Below, one piece after another: positions 50,996 to 58,799 of a stretch of DNA of 64,000 nt (the stretch's first letter is position 1; each line of letters opens with the position of its first letter). Source of the DNA: Denitratisoma oestradiolicum (lineage in GTDB: Bacteria > Pseudomonadota > Gammaproteobacteria > Burkholderiales > Rhodocyclaceae). The position numbers were made by a program, and so were the translations under genes. Under the pieces are notes generated by a model, which had not been told where the DNA came from, searched no databases, and saw only the letters and a program-made list of their open reading frames with translations. Where the stretch lies: NCBI RefSeq assembly GCF_902813185.1, contig NZ_LR778301.1, positions 3,390,001 through 3,454,000 on the forward strand, given 5' to 3'.

Positions 50996-51944
50996 GCGTG
51001 GCATCAAGCAGAAGGGCGAGGCCAAGACGGCCCGCATCCCCATCAAGATCGTGCCGGCGGCCCAGCCCCTGAAGAAGCCCGACTGGATCCGGGTCAAGGT
51101 GGGCAGCAGCGCGGGACGCTTCGACGAGGTCAAGCAGGCCCTGCGGGACCACGCCCTGCACACCGTCTGCGAGGAAGCCACCTGCCCCAACATCGGCGAA
51201 TGCTTCGGCAAGGGCACCGCCACCTTCATGATCCTGGGCGACATCTGCACCCGCCGCTGCCCCTTCTGCGACGTGGGTCACGGCAAGCCCCTGCCCCCCG
51301 AGGCCGAGGAGCCGGAAAAGCTGGCCCGCACCATCGCCGCCATGAAGCTCAAGTACGTGGTGATCACCAGCGTGGACCGGGACGACCTGCGGGACGGCGG
51401 CGCCCAGCATTTCGTGGACTGCATCCGGGCCGTGCGTCAGCATTCACCCGGCACCCGGATCGAGGTGCTGGTGCCGGACTTCCGCGGCCGCCTGGAGATC
51501 GCCCTGGAAATTTTCGACCAGGCCCTGCCCGACGTGATGAACCACAACCTGGAAACCGTGCCCCGCCTCTACAAGCAGGCCCGGCCCGGCGCCGACTACG
51601 ACCACTCCCTGCAACTGCTGAAGGACTTCAAGGCCCGCCACCCGGAGGTCACCACCAAGTCCGGCCTGATGGTGGGCATCGGCGAGACCGACGAGGAAAT
51701 CCTGGCCGTGATGGGGGACCTGCGAGCCCACGACGTGGACATGCTCACCATCGGCCAGTACCTGGCCCCCTCGGGCCACCACCTGCCGGTGCTGCGCTAT
51801 GTGCATCCGGACACCTTCAAGATGTACGAGGCCGAAGCGGGAAAGATGGGCTTCACCAACGCCGCCTGCGCCCCCCTGGTGCGCTCCAGCTACCACGCGG
51901 ATCAGCAGGCCCATGGCGCGGGAGTTGGAACAAGCTTGCCATGA
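50988..51944 (+). CDS. lipA: Lipoyl synthase (radical SAM)
   Basis: A 318-residue enzyme inserting two sulfurs into protein-bound octanoyl groups. The auxiliary cluster motif [12 protein letters not shown] (residues about 63-74), the radical-SAM motif CTRRCPFC (near 87-94) and the C-terminal [10 protein letters not shown] (Ser ligand) are all intact. Its stop overlaps the start of an HTH regulator gene (ATGA at 51941). A degraded copy of its radical-SAM region occurs at 57831. Confidence 0.97.
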   Translation: MSERGIKQKGEAKTARIPIKIVPAAQPLKKPDWIRVKVGSSAGRFDEVKQALRDHALHTVCEEATCPNIGECFGKGTATFMILGDICTRRCPFCDVGHGKPLPPEAEEPEKLARTIAAMKLKYVVITSVDRDDLRDGGAQHFVDCIRAVRQHSPGTRIEVLVPDFRGRLEIALEIFDQALPDVMNHNLETVPRLYKQARPGADYDHSLQLLKDFKARHPEVTTKSGLMVGIGETDEEILAVMGDLRAHDVDMLTIGQYLAPSGHHLPVLRYVHPDTFKMYEAEAGKMGFTNAACAPLVRSSYHADQQAHGAGVGTSLP

Positions 51945-52423
51945 GCATCGACAACCGGGAATTCGCCCTGCATTATTACCGGGCCTCCTATCTGTTCGCA
52001 CGCTTCACGGTCCCCTACATGCGCAGTATCTACCAGGAGTTCGAGGGCGACATGGTGCTGACCCTGGTGCTGGGGGAGATCGCGACCCGCAACGTGGGCC
52101 AGTTCTTCGAGAAGCCCGGCGAACCCATCCCGGAGGCAGTACTCAACGACCTGGCGGAACAGCGCCGGCTGCTGCGTCCCTGCAATGCCAACTCGGTCAG
52201 CGACACCACCGGGATTCCCCGGGAAACCGTGCGGCGCAAGGTCAATACCCTGATCGAACGGGGCTGGATTGCGCAGGATGAAAAGGGATACCTGTTCGTC
52301 ACCCAGAAGGCGGCGGAACGTTTCGAGCGTTTCATGTTCACCACGCTGGAATCCCTGCTTCCCGCCGCCCAGGCGCTGGCGCAGACGCTGTCACCCGGGG
52401 ATGCGCCCGGCGACAAAGGCTGA
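51941..52423 (+). CDS. Winged-helix transcriptional regulator coupled to lipA
   Basis: A 160-residue protein. The N-terminal 75 residues are helical ([45 protein letters not shown]), followed by a helix-turn-helix (residues about 88-120: [29 protein letters not shown]) and a wing GYLFVTQKA. No specific family was recognised. Placed at the end of the lip operon and directly before the molybdenum enzyme operon, it could control either. It shares 4 bases with the lipA stop. Confidence 0.75.
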   Translation: MSIDNREFALHYYRASYLFARFTVPYMRSIYQEFEGDMVLTLVLGEIATRNVGQFFEKPGEPIPEAVLNDLAEQRRLLRPCNANSVSDTTGIPRETVRRKVNTLIERGWIAQDEKGYLFVTQKAAERFERFMFTTLESLLPAAQALAQTLSPGDAPGDKG

Positions 52424-52524
52424 CCTCAGGCATCTCTCGCATCGCAGCATCGCTTCCCATTTTGGGAGATTCGGCCCTCCGCATGGGGAGCGGCCGGCCT
52501 AGGATTTCAGTCGCATCACGGTCT

Positions 52525-52546
52525 GTCGCCTGCCGCCGCAGGCGAC
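52525..52546 (+). promoter_or_regulatory. Leader hairpin before the molybdenum enzyme operon
   Basis: GTCGCCTGC and GCAGGCGAC form a perfect 9-bp stem around CGCC, ending 18 bases before the GTG start of the gamma subunit and just ahead of its CTGGAG ribosome site. A second dyad, TCCCA-TTT-TGGGA, lies near 52451. Either could tune expression. Confidence 0.4.
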
Positions 52547-52564
52547 CCGTCATCTGGAGTCCCT

Positions 52565-53215
52565 GTGAAAGCGAACTATATCCAACTCCCCCTGGAGCGC
52601 CTGCTTGATCCAGGCGATGGGGCCTGGCCCCAGGCCGATGCCACCCGCCTGCCGTTGCAAGGCACCCCGGCCGCCATGCAGCCCACCGCCGCCGTCCGCA
52701 GCCATTGGCAGGACAAGCCCATCGGCGCCGTGTCCAGCGTCGAGGTACGCGCACTCTGCACCGACGAAATCCTAGCCTTCCACCTGCGCTGGTCAGACCC
52801 TGTTGCCACCTACGACCACGGCGACAATCGTCATTTTCCCGATGCCGCCGCCATCGCCCTGCCCCTGGATGAGCATGCGCCCCTGATGACCATGGGCACC
52901 CCCGAGGCGCCCCTCACCGCCTGGTACTGGCGCGCCGACAGCAAGGAACAGGGCTTTCAAGTCCTGGCCCGGGGCCCCGGCAACACACACATCATCGACC
53001 GTGGAGTGAAGACCAGCGCCGTCTGGACGGACGGCCGCTGGCAGGTGGTGATCGCCCGCCAGCTCAGGAACGGCGGCATCGCCGACACCATCGACCTTGC
53101 CCCCGGCCAGGAAACTCGTTTCGGCGTCGCCATCTGGGAAGGCTCCCATAGCGAGCGCGGCGGGCTGAAGGCTTTTTCCGGCGACTGGCAATCCTTGCAG
53201 TTGGCAAGCGCCTGA
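52565..53215 (+). CDS. Type II DMSO-reductase-family enzyme, heme b gamma subunit
   Basis: A 216-residue protein resembling the gamma subunits of ethylbenzene dehydrogenase, selenate reductase and related enzymes. Met110 (in LMTMGTPEAPLTAWYW) and Lys149 (in IDRGVKTSAVW) are 39 residues apart, close to the spacing of the Met and Lys heme b ligands known for ethylbenzene dehydrogenase. No signal peptide is visible, so export with the Tat-borne alpha subunit is likely. The start is GTG with GGAG upstream. It comes first in the operon, whereas relatives usually place gamma after alpha and beta. Confidence 0.88.
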   Translation: MKANYIQLPLERLLDPGDGAWPQADATRLPLQGTPAAMQPTAAVRSHWQDKPIGAVSSVEVRALCTDEILAFHLRWSDPVATYDHGDNRHFPDAAAIALPLDEHAPLMTMGTPEAPLTAWYWRADSKEQGFQVLARGPGNTHIIDRGVKTSAVWTDGRWQVVIARQLRNGGIADTIDLAPGQETRFGVAIWEGSHSERGGLKAFSGDWQSLQLASA

Positions 53216-53228
53216 CGGGAGAACGGCG

Positions 53229-54296
53229 ATGACGAAGATCCAACGGCAAATGGCGATGGTGATGGACCTCAACAAGTGCATCGGCTGCCAGACCTGCACC
53301 GTGGCCTGCAAGACGCTGTGGACCAGCGATCCGGGCATGGAGGCGATGCTCTTCAATACGGTCAATACCCAGCCCGGCGCCGGCACCCCCCGCGGCTGGG
53401 AGTCTCTGGGCGGCGGCTTCCCCGGCGGCGCGGCGGCGCTGGGGGCGATGCCCACCACCACGGGCTTCGGCGAGGCCTGGCGCTTCAACCATGGGGAGGT
53501 TTTCCACGGGGGCCAGGGGCAGAAAACCCATCTCCAGGTTCAGGGCAAAGCCCCCGAGTGGGGTCCCAACTGGGATGAGGACCAGGGCGGCGGCGAGTTC
53601 CCCAACAGTTTCTTCTTCTACCTGCCACGCATCTGCAACCACTGCACCCATCCGGCCTGCGTCGAGGCCTGCCCGCGCCAGGCCATCGTCAAGCGGCCCG
53701 AGGACGGCGTAGTGGTGATCGACGAGACCCGCTGCCGAGGCCATCGCCACTGCATGGAAGCGTGCCCCTACAAGAAGATCTATTTCAACCACGCGAGCAA
53801 GGTGAGCCAGAAATGCATCTTCTGCTATCCGCGCCTGGAACAGGGCGTGGCCCCCGCCTGCGCCCGCCAGTGCCCGGGCCGGGTGCGCTTTGTCGGCTAC
53901 CGCGACGATCCCGACGCACCGATCTGGAAGCTGGTGGACAAATGGAAAGTGGCCCTGCCGCTGCATCCGGAATTCGGCACCGAACCCAATGTGTTCTACG
54001 TGCCCCCGGTGGGCCCGGCCCGCTTCGATGCGGCAGGCAATGTGGATGAAAGCCGGCCCCGCATTCCCGATGCCTATCTGATTTCCCTGTTCGGCCCCCG
54101 CGTGCTGGACGCCCTGGCGGTGTTGAAGGCCGAGCGGGCCAAGGTGCAACAGGGAGAGCGCTCGGAGTTGATGGATCTCTTGATCGGCTACCGCTGGAAG
54201 GAAATGTTCGGCGGCTTCGACCGGGATCCCCAGACCCTGGACTGGGGCCCCCAGCAAACCCTGAACGCAACCCAATCACAGGAACATACGCCATGA
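53229..54296 (+). CDS. Type II DMSO-reductase-family enzyme, Fe-S beta subunit
   Basis: A 355-residue electron-transfer subunit with four ferredoxin-like Cys groups: CIGCQTCTVACK near residue 16, CNHCTHPACVEACP near 137, CRGHRHCMEACPYKK near 169, and CIFCYPRLEQGVAPACARQCP near 198. The length and the long insert between the first and second groups match the beta subunits of ethylbenzene, dimethylsulfide and steroid C25 dehydrogenases. It links the alpha-subunit cluster to heme b of gamma. It shares 4 bases with the alpha gene. Confidence 0.93.
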   Translation: MTKIQRQMAMVMDLNKCIGCQTCTVACKTLWTSDPGMEAMLFNTVNTQPGAGTPRGWESLGGGFPGGAAALGAMPTTTGFGEAWRFNHGEVFHGGQGQKTHLQVQGKAPEWGPNWDEDQGGGEFPNSFFFYLPRICNHCTHPACVEACPRQAIVKRPEDGVVVIDETRCRGHRHCMEACPYKKIYFNHASKVSQKCIFCYPRLEQGVAPACARQCPGRVRFVGYRDDPDAPIWKLVDKWKVALPLHPEFGTEPNVFYVPPVGPARFDAAGNVDESRPRIPDAYLISLFGPRVLDALAVLKAERAKVQQGERSELMDLLIGYRWKEMFGGFDRDPQTLDWGPQQTLNATQSQEHTP

Positions 54297-57193
54297 ACCC
54301 AGCCAAACCGGGTCGCCGCCAATTCATCCTTGGCACCACCGCCAACCTCACCGCCGCCAGCCTTGGGCTCTACAACCTGCGCCCCCAGGAAGCCCTGGCG
54401 GCAGGCGATGCTGCGCCCGTCGGACTGCGCCAAGCCGCCCGGGCCATCCGCTACGACGACTACTCGGACATCTGGCGCAACAAATGGAAATGGGACAAGG
54501 TGGTGAAGGGCACCCACACCCGCGCCAATTGCATTTCCGCCTGCGCCTGGGACGTCTATGTGAAGGACGGCATCGCCTGGCGTGAGGAACAGGCAGCCAT
54601 CTACGAACCTTCCCGCCCCGACATCCCGGACTTCAATCCCCGCGGCTGCCAGAAGGGCGCGTGTTACAGCCATCTCCAGGTGGCCGAGTCCCGCATCACC
54701 CATCCGCTGAAACGCATGGGCGAGCGGGGCGAAGGCAAGTGGAAACGCATCAGTTGGAGCGAGGCCCTGGACGAGATCGCCGACAAGCTGATCGATGCCG
54801 CCATCGCCCAGGGCACCGAATCCATCATTTTCGATGACGGCACCACCAATGCCGGCAACGGGCCGGAATCCGCCGGCGATATCCGTTTCGCCGAGGCCAT
54901 CCAGGCCACCCGCATCGACTCCTGGGCCGGGGTCAGCGACATGCCCATGGGCGCGGTCCAGACCTGGGGCATGTACAACTGCGAGGGCACGGCGGATGAC
55001 TGGTTCCGCTCCGACTACATCGTGGTCTGGGTGGGGAATCCGGTCTACACCCGGATCCCGGAAGTGCATTTCATGCACGAAGCCCGCTATCGGGGCGCCA
55101 AGCTGGTGGTGGTGGCGCCCGACCTGAGCCCCAGCACAGTGCACGCCGATCTCTGGCTCAACATCAAGCCGGAAACCGATGCGGCCCTGGGCCTGGCCTG
55201 CGCCCAGGTGATGATCGAGGAAAAACTGTTCAAGCAGGATTACCTGCTGGAGCAGACCGACCTGCCCTTCCTGGTGCGCCAGGACACCGGTCGCTATCTG
55301 CGCCAGAGCGATCTGGAGCCAGGCGGCGCTGACAATGCGCTCTACTTGTGGGATGAAGTCAGCGCCCGCCCGGTGGTCGCCCCCGGCTGCGAAGGCGACG
55401 GCAGCGGCGGCCGCAGCCTGCGCCTGGGCGCCCTGCGCCCGGCGCTGTCGGGAACCTTCACCGCGAAACTAGCCAACGGCGGCAGCGTAACGGTGGAGAC
55501 AGTGTTCGACCGGCTCAGGGCCATGCTCGACAAGGAATACCGGCCCGAGCAGGCCGCCGCCGTGACCGGCCTCAACCCCAGCCTGATCCGCCGCTTTGCC
55601 CGTGAAATGGCAGCCGCGCCACGGGCCATGATCTTTGCCTCCTGGGGCGCTTGCAAGCACTATCACAGCGATCTGTTCCAGCGCGCCATGATCCTGCTGA
55701 TGAACCTGACCGGCAACCAGGGCAAGGCCGGGGCCGGCATGCGCATCGCCGCCTGGTGGGGCCTGGACGGGCTGGAGGCCATGATTGATGCGTCGCTGTC
55801 CCTGATGGACAAGCTACGGCTGATTCCCAAGGCGCTGCGCGGCCTCACGCCACGGGACTACGAACAGATATTCACCGACATCAGCGACAAGTCGCCGATC
55901 ACTCCGCTGATGGTTTTTCTCTACGTGCATGGCGGCTACAAGGAGATGTGGGATCAGCCCCATCTGCAGGATCCGGCCCTGCCGCGCAATATCAGCCAGT
56001 ACATGCGGGAATCCCTGGACAAGCACTGGATGCACGTGCACCCGGCGGAGGACCGCAGCCCCAAGGCCTATATCTTCACCGGCTGCAACCCCCTGCGGCG
56101 CTGGCCCTCGCCCCAGATCGCCCGGGACAAGCTGTGGCCCAAGCTGGATCTGGTGGTCTCGGTCAATTTCCGCATGAGCACCTCCAGCCTCTTCGCCGAC
56201 TACATATTGCCGGTGGCGGGCTATTACGAAAAATACGGCATCAAGTACGCCCAGAGCTACCTGCCCTACATCATCGTCTCCGACAAGGCGACGGAGCCCC
56301 TGGGCGAAGCCAAATCCGACTGGGAAACCTTCGGCCTCATCAGCAAGCATGTGGCCGAGCGGGCCCGGGCCCGGGGCATCGGCCCGGTGCGCGGCTACCA
56401 GGACCAGCCGCTGGACCTGGGCGGCACCTACGCCCGCCATACCTCGGACGGAAAATACGATCCCACCGATCCGGAAGATCCCGTCAAACTGATGGATGCG
56501 ATTTTTGCCAACAGCCCCAGCGTGACCGCCAAGAGCGGTCGCGAAGCCCTGCAGATGGGCGCCGTGCCGGTGATCAGCCGCCCCCGGCCCTCGCCCGTTT
56601 ACGCCAACTACAGCGATTTCGAAAAGGGCGACACCCACTGGCCGCATCGCGACTTCATCGAGAAAAAAGTGGCCTGGCCCACCCTCAGCGGACGCCAGCA
56701 GTTTTATCTCGACCACCCCTGGTTCATGGAAGGGGGCGAATCCCTGCCGGTTCACAAAGACCCGCCCCATGCCAAAAGCAAGTTTCCGCTGCGCATCAAC
56801 GGCGGCCACAATCGCTGGAGCATCCATGCCATCTGGCGCGACCTGCCGCTGCTGCTGCGCCTGGAGCGGGGCCAGCCGGTGTGCTTCATGAATCCGGCCG
56901 ACACCGATCCGCGCGGCATCCGCGACGGCGACATGGTTCGGGTGTTCAACGACCACGGGCATTTCGAGTGCATGGTGAAGGTCGCCGCCGCCACCGCGCC
57001 CGGCGAGGTGATCATCTACCACGCCTGGGAGGCTTACCAGTTCAAGGACTGGCGAGGTCAGCAAGAGCCGGTGGAAGCCCCCTGGAAGGCCTTGCACCTC
57101 GCCGGCGGCTACAGCCACCTGCACTACCGAATGTTCTACGGCGGTCCCAGCCACGCACCGCGCGGCGCGCCGGTCGAGGTGGCAAAAGCATGA
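54293..57193 (+). CDS. Type II DMSO-reductase-family molybdenum hydroxylase, alpha subunit
   Basis: A 966-residue catalytic subunit with a twin-arginine signal (RRQFILG at residues 8-14). The FS0 cluster pattern HTRANCISACAWDV, then Cys in NPRGCQKGACYS, has a His as first ligand, diagnostic of the type II subfamily. The rest covers the bis-MGD binding domains. Closest in style to ethylbenzene dehydrogenase and steroid C25 dehydrogenase alpha chains, which hydroxylate tertiary or benzylic carbons with water and no O2. Respiratory relatives (nitrate, selenate, chlorate) are less likely given the sequence style and the catabolic genes downstream. The substrate is inferred only. Confidence 0.88.
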   Translation: MNPAKPGRRQFILGTTANLTAASLGLYNLRPQEALAAGDAAPVGLRQAARAIRYDDYSDIWRNKWKWDKVVKGTHTRANCISACAWDVYVKDGIAWREEQAAIYEPSRPDIPDFNPRGCQKGACYSHLQVAESRITHPLKRMGERGEGKWKRISWSEALDEIADKLIDAAIAQGTESIIFDDGTTNAGNGPESAGDIRFAEAIQATRIDSWAGVSDMPMGAVQTWGMYNCEGTADDWFRSDYIVVWVGNPVYTRIPEVHFMHEARYRGAKLVVVAPDLSPSTVHADLWLNIKPETDAALGLACAQVMIEEKLFKQDYLLEQTDLPFLVRQDTGRYLRQSDLEPGGADNALYLWDEVSARPVVAPGCEGDGSGGRSLRLGALRPALSGTFTAKLANGGSVTVETVFDRLRAMLDKEYRPEQAAAVTGLNPSLIRRFAREMAAAPRAMIFASWGACKHYHSDLFQRAMILLMNLTGNQGKAGAGMRIAAWWGLDGLEAMIDASLSLMDKLRLIPKALRGLTPRDYEQIFTDISDKSPITPLMVFLYVHGGYKEMWDQPHLQDPALPRNISQYMRESLDKHWMHVHPAEDRSPKAYIFTGCNPLRRWPSPQIARDKLWPKLDLVVSVNFRMSTSSLFADYILPVAGYYEKYGIKYAQSYLPYIIVSDKATEPLGEAKSDWETFGLISKHVAERARARGIGPVRGYQDQPLDLGGTYARHTSDGKYDPTDPEDPVKLMDAIFANSPSVTAKSGREALQMGAVPVISRPRPSPVYANYSDFEKGDTHWPHRDFIEKKVAWPTLSGRQQFYLDHPWFMEGGESLPVHKDPPHAKSKFPLRINGGHNRWSIHAIWRDLPLLLRLERGQPVCFMNPADTDPRGIRDGDMVRVFNDHGHFECMVKVAAATAPGEVIIYHAWEAYQFKDWRGQQEPVEAPWKALHLAGGYSHLHYRMFYGGPSHAPRGAPVEVAKA

Positions 57194-57834
57194 ACGCGCA
57201 AGCCCGCAGCAACCTGCGCTGCCACGCCTACGGCCTGCTGGCGGCGCTCATCGACTATCCGGACAACGCCTTCCTTCCCCTGGTCGCCGACGGCCAGGCG
57301 ATGCGGCAATGCCGGCAAGTGCTAGGCGAACTCCACCCTGCCCTGGATGCTTGCATCGCCTGGCCGGATCTCGCTGACGCGGGCGACGGTGCTGACGCCC
57401 TGGCGGTGGAATACACCCGCTTGTTCGATGTCGCCGGCAGCAGCGGCCCCCTCTGCCCCCTCCACGGCGGCGGCTACCGCCCCGATTCGCGGATGCAGCT
57501 GCTGCAGGAACTGGTACGCTTCTACAACCACTTCGGCCTGACCACCGAAGCCGCGCCGGCGCGGGAACTACCCGACCATCTGGCCACTCAGCTCGAATTC
57601 CTGCACTACCTGAGCCAGCTGGAGAGCGACTGCCTGGCGCACGGCGCCGGCGCCGACGACTGCCACCGGGCCCGCCGCGACTTCCTCGAACACCACCTGT
57701 CCCCCTGGCTACCGCAACTTGCCCAGCGCCTGGCGCAGCACCAGGCGCTGCCCTTCTACCGGACCCTGGGGGAATTACTGGCGCATTTCGTCCACATGGA
57801 AGCAGAAGCGCAGGAGTTGCCGGATATCCCATGA
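57190..57834 (+). CDS. TorD/NarJ-type chaperone (delta subunit) of the Mo enzyme
   Basis: A 214-residue all-helical protein of the redox-enzyme maturation family, with EYTRLFDVAGSSGPLCPLHGG and ELPDHLATQLEFLHYLSQLE typical of NarJ/EbdD chaperones. It would hold the alpha subunit for cofactor insertion before Tat export and is not part of the mature enzyme. The start overlaps the alpha stop (ATGA at 57190), and its own stop overlaps a decayed lipA fragment. Confidence 0.9.
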   Translation: MNAQARSNLRCHAYGLLAALIDYPDNAFLPLVADGQAMRQCRQVLGELHPALDACIAWPDLADAGDGADALAVEYTRLFDVAGSSGPLCPLHGGGYRPDSRMQLLQELVRFYNHFGLTTEAAPARELPDHLATQLEFLHYLSQLESDCLAHGAGADDCHRARRDFLEHHLSPWLPQLAQRLAQHQALPFYRTLGELLAHFVHMEAEAQELPDIP

Positions 57835-57945
57835 TCCAGGGCGACATCCGCACCCGTCGTGGCCCCTTCTGCGACGTGGGCCACGGCTCCCGATCCCGAA
57901 GAACCGGAAACTGGCCCATACCATCGCCGGCCACGTCGGCGGCGA
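57831..57945 (+). pseudogene. Decayed lipA fragment
   Basis: From ATG 57831 the translation [19 protein letters not shown] matches lip[20 protein letters not shown]; over the first 57 bases about 51 are the same as lipA 51228-51284. Two of the three radical-SAM cysteines are lost (Cys to Arg and Cys to Gly). After small deletions another frame continues as KLAHTIAGHV against KLARTIAAM. It is non-functional. It begins exactly at the stop codon of the chaperone gene. Confidence 0.8.
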
Positions 57946-58080
57946 TGCCCTCCTGACCCAGCCGGCCTACCGAGACTGTCGCATCCTTATCGACCACCGC
58001 ACCTCCGAATTCAGCATCAGCGTTCTGCCTTAACGTGAAATACGGAACAATTTCGTGAAACCGCACAAATCGCCACCCTC

Positions 58081-58172
58081 GTCATTCCGGCTTAGGAACG
58101 TCATCCCGGATCTGATCCGGGGCCGGAATCCAGTGGGTCGCCGAACTGGACCCCGGCTTGCGCCGGGGTGAC
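58081..58172. repeat. Palindromic intergenic repeat, copy R4 (rearranged)
   Basis: It opens GTCATTCCGGC, contains a second internal GTCATCCCGGA, and closes CGGGGTGAC, as if two copies of the family recombined. It lies in the 710-base gap between the chaperone gene and the 68-aa protein gene. That gap otherwise holds the lipA fragment and MITE copy 4. Confidence 0.7.
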
Positions 58173-58211
58173 GGGTTTCATGATCAGGGGTAGCGTCTGC
58201 CGCCATGGCCG

Positions 58212-58425
58212 TTAGCGTGAAAAAGCATCAACGGAGCCGGGTGTGACCATCGAGCGCAGCGAGCCGATGAGTAGCCCCGCCCCGGGAAGGAGGCGTAGGC
58301 GGGGTTGCGCGAAGCACTGCTTTGCGCCGCCGAAGCCGGCCGTGGAACGGGGGGGGGGGGGGCGTTCAATTGGCCTTTGCGCATTTTCATCCTCGGGGAT
58401 AGTGCCAGCGCACCGTGCTCGTTAG
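58212..58425 (-). mobile_element. MITE-like element, copy 4 (214 bp, inverted)
   Basis: Reverse complement begins CTAACGAGCACGG, keeps CCCGAGGATGAAAATGCG and GGCTCGCTGCGCTCGATGGT, and ends TTTTTCACGCTAA. It is about 60 bases longer than the other copies owing to an internal GC-rich insertion beside a run of 14 G (58349-58362). Confidence 0.78.
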
Positions 58426-58544
58426 GAAGAAGCATGAGGCTCTTCTCCGTCATTGCGCAAACCGCGTGACCTTCTACACTGGAAACTGGGGAGCAAAGCC
58501 GTTCCCCGGTTTCTGTTCTGCGCTTCCGCAAGGAGGGCGATGCC

Positions 58545-58751
58545 ATGAATGCGATTCATCACCTGGGTGGGTTCGCGAAACCGACCGAGCTCACCGAAAA
58601 CGAACGACGCCACCAGTGTGTTCTTGAAGAGGCTGCCATACCCAAGCGCAGGATCGGCGACAGCCGGCTCAAGATGATTCTCTGGACCACCTTCCCCTAT
58701 GGCTGGTTAGCGGTCGGCATCGGTGCGTTTTACTATTTCTTTATCCGCTGA
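58545..58751 (+). CDS. 68-aa single-helix membrane protein
   Basis: A 68-residue protein with a strong AAGGAGGG ribosome site 8 bases before the ATG. Residues 1-42 are polar and charged (ELTENERRHQC; PKRRIGDSRLKM); residues 43-66 form one aromatic-rich membrane helix (ILWTTFPYGWLAVGIGAFYYFF). No family recognised. It lies alone between the Mo enzyme operon and the convergent flavin dehydrogenase gene. Confidence 0.65.
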   Translation: MNAIHHLGGFAKPTELTENERRHQCVLEEAAIPKRRIGDSRLKMILWTTFPYGWLAVGIGAFYYFFIR

Positions 58752-58799
58752 ATGCCCTCGGATCAGCCAGCTCCGGGGCCGCGAGGAACGGGCCGGTCC

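Noticed and set aside
52565..57834. Assignment of the Mo enzyme as a respiratory nitrate, selenate or chlorate reductase
   Set aside because: No membrane cytochrome b subunit is encoded and the sequence style and neighbours favour a hydrocarbon or steroid dehydrogenase; the alternative stays open until a phylogeny is made.
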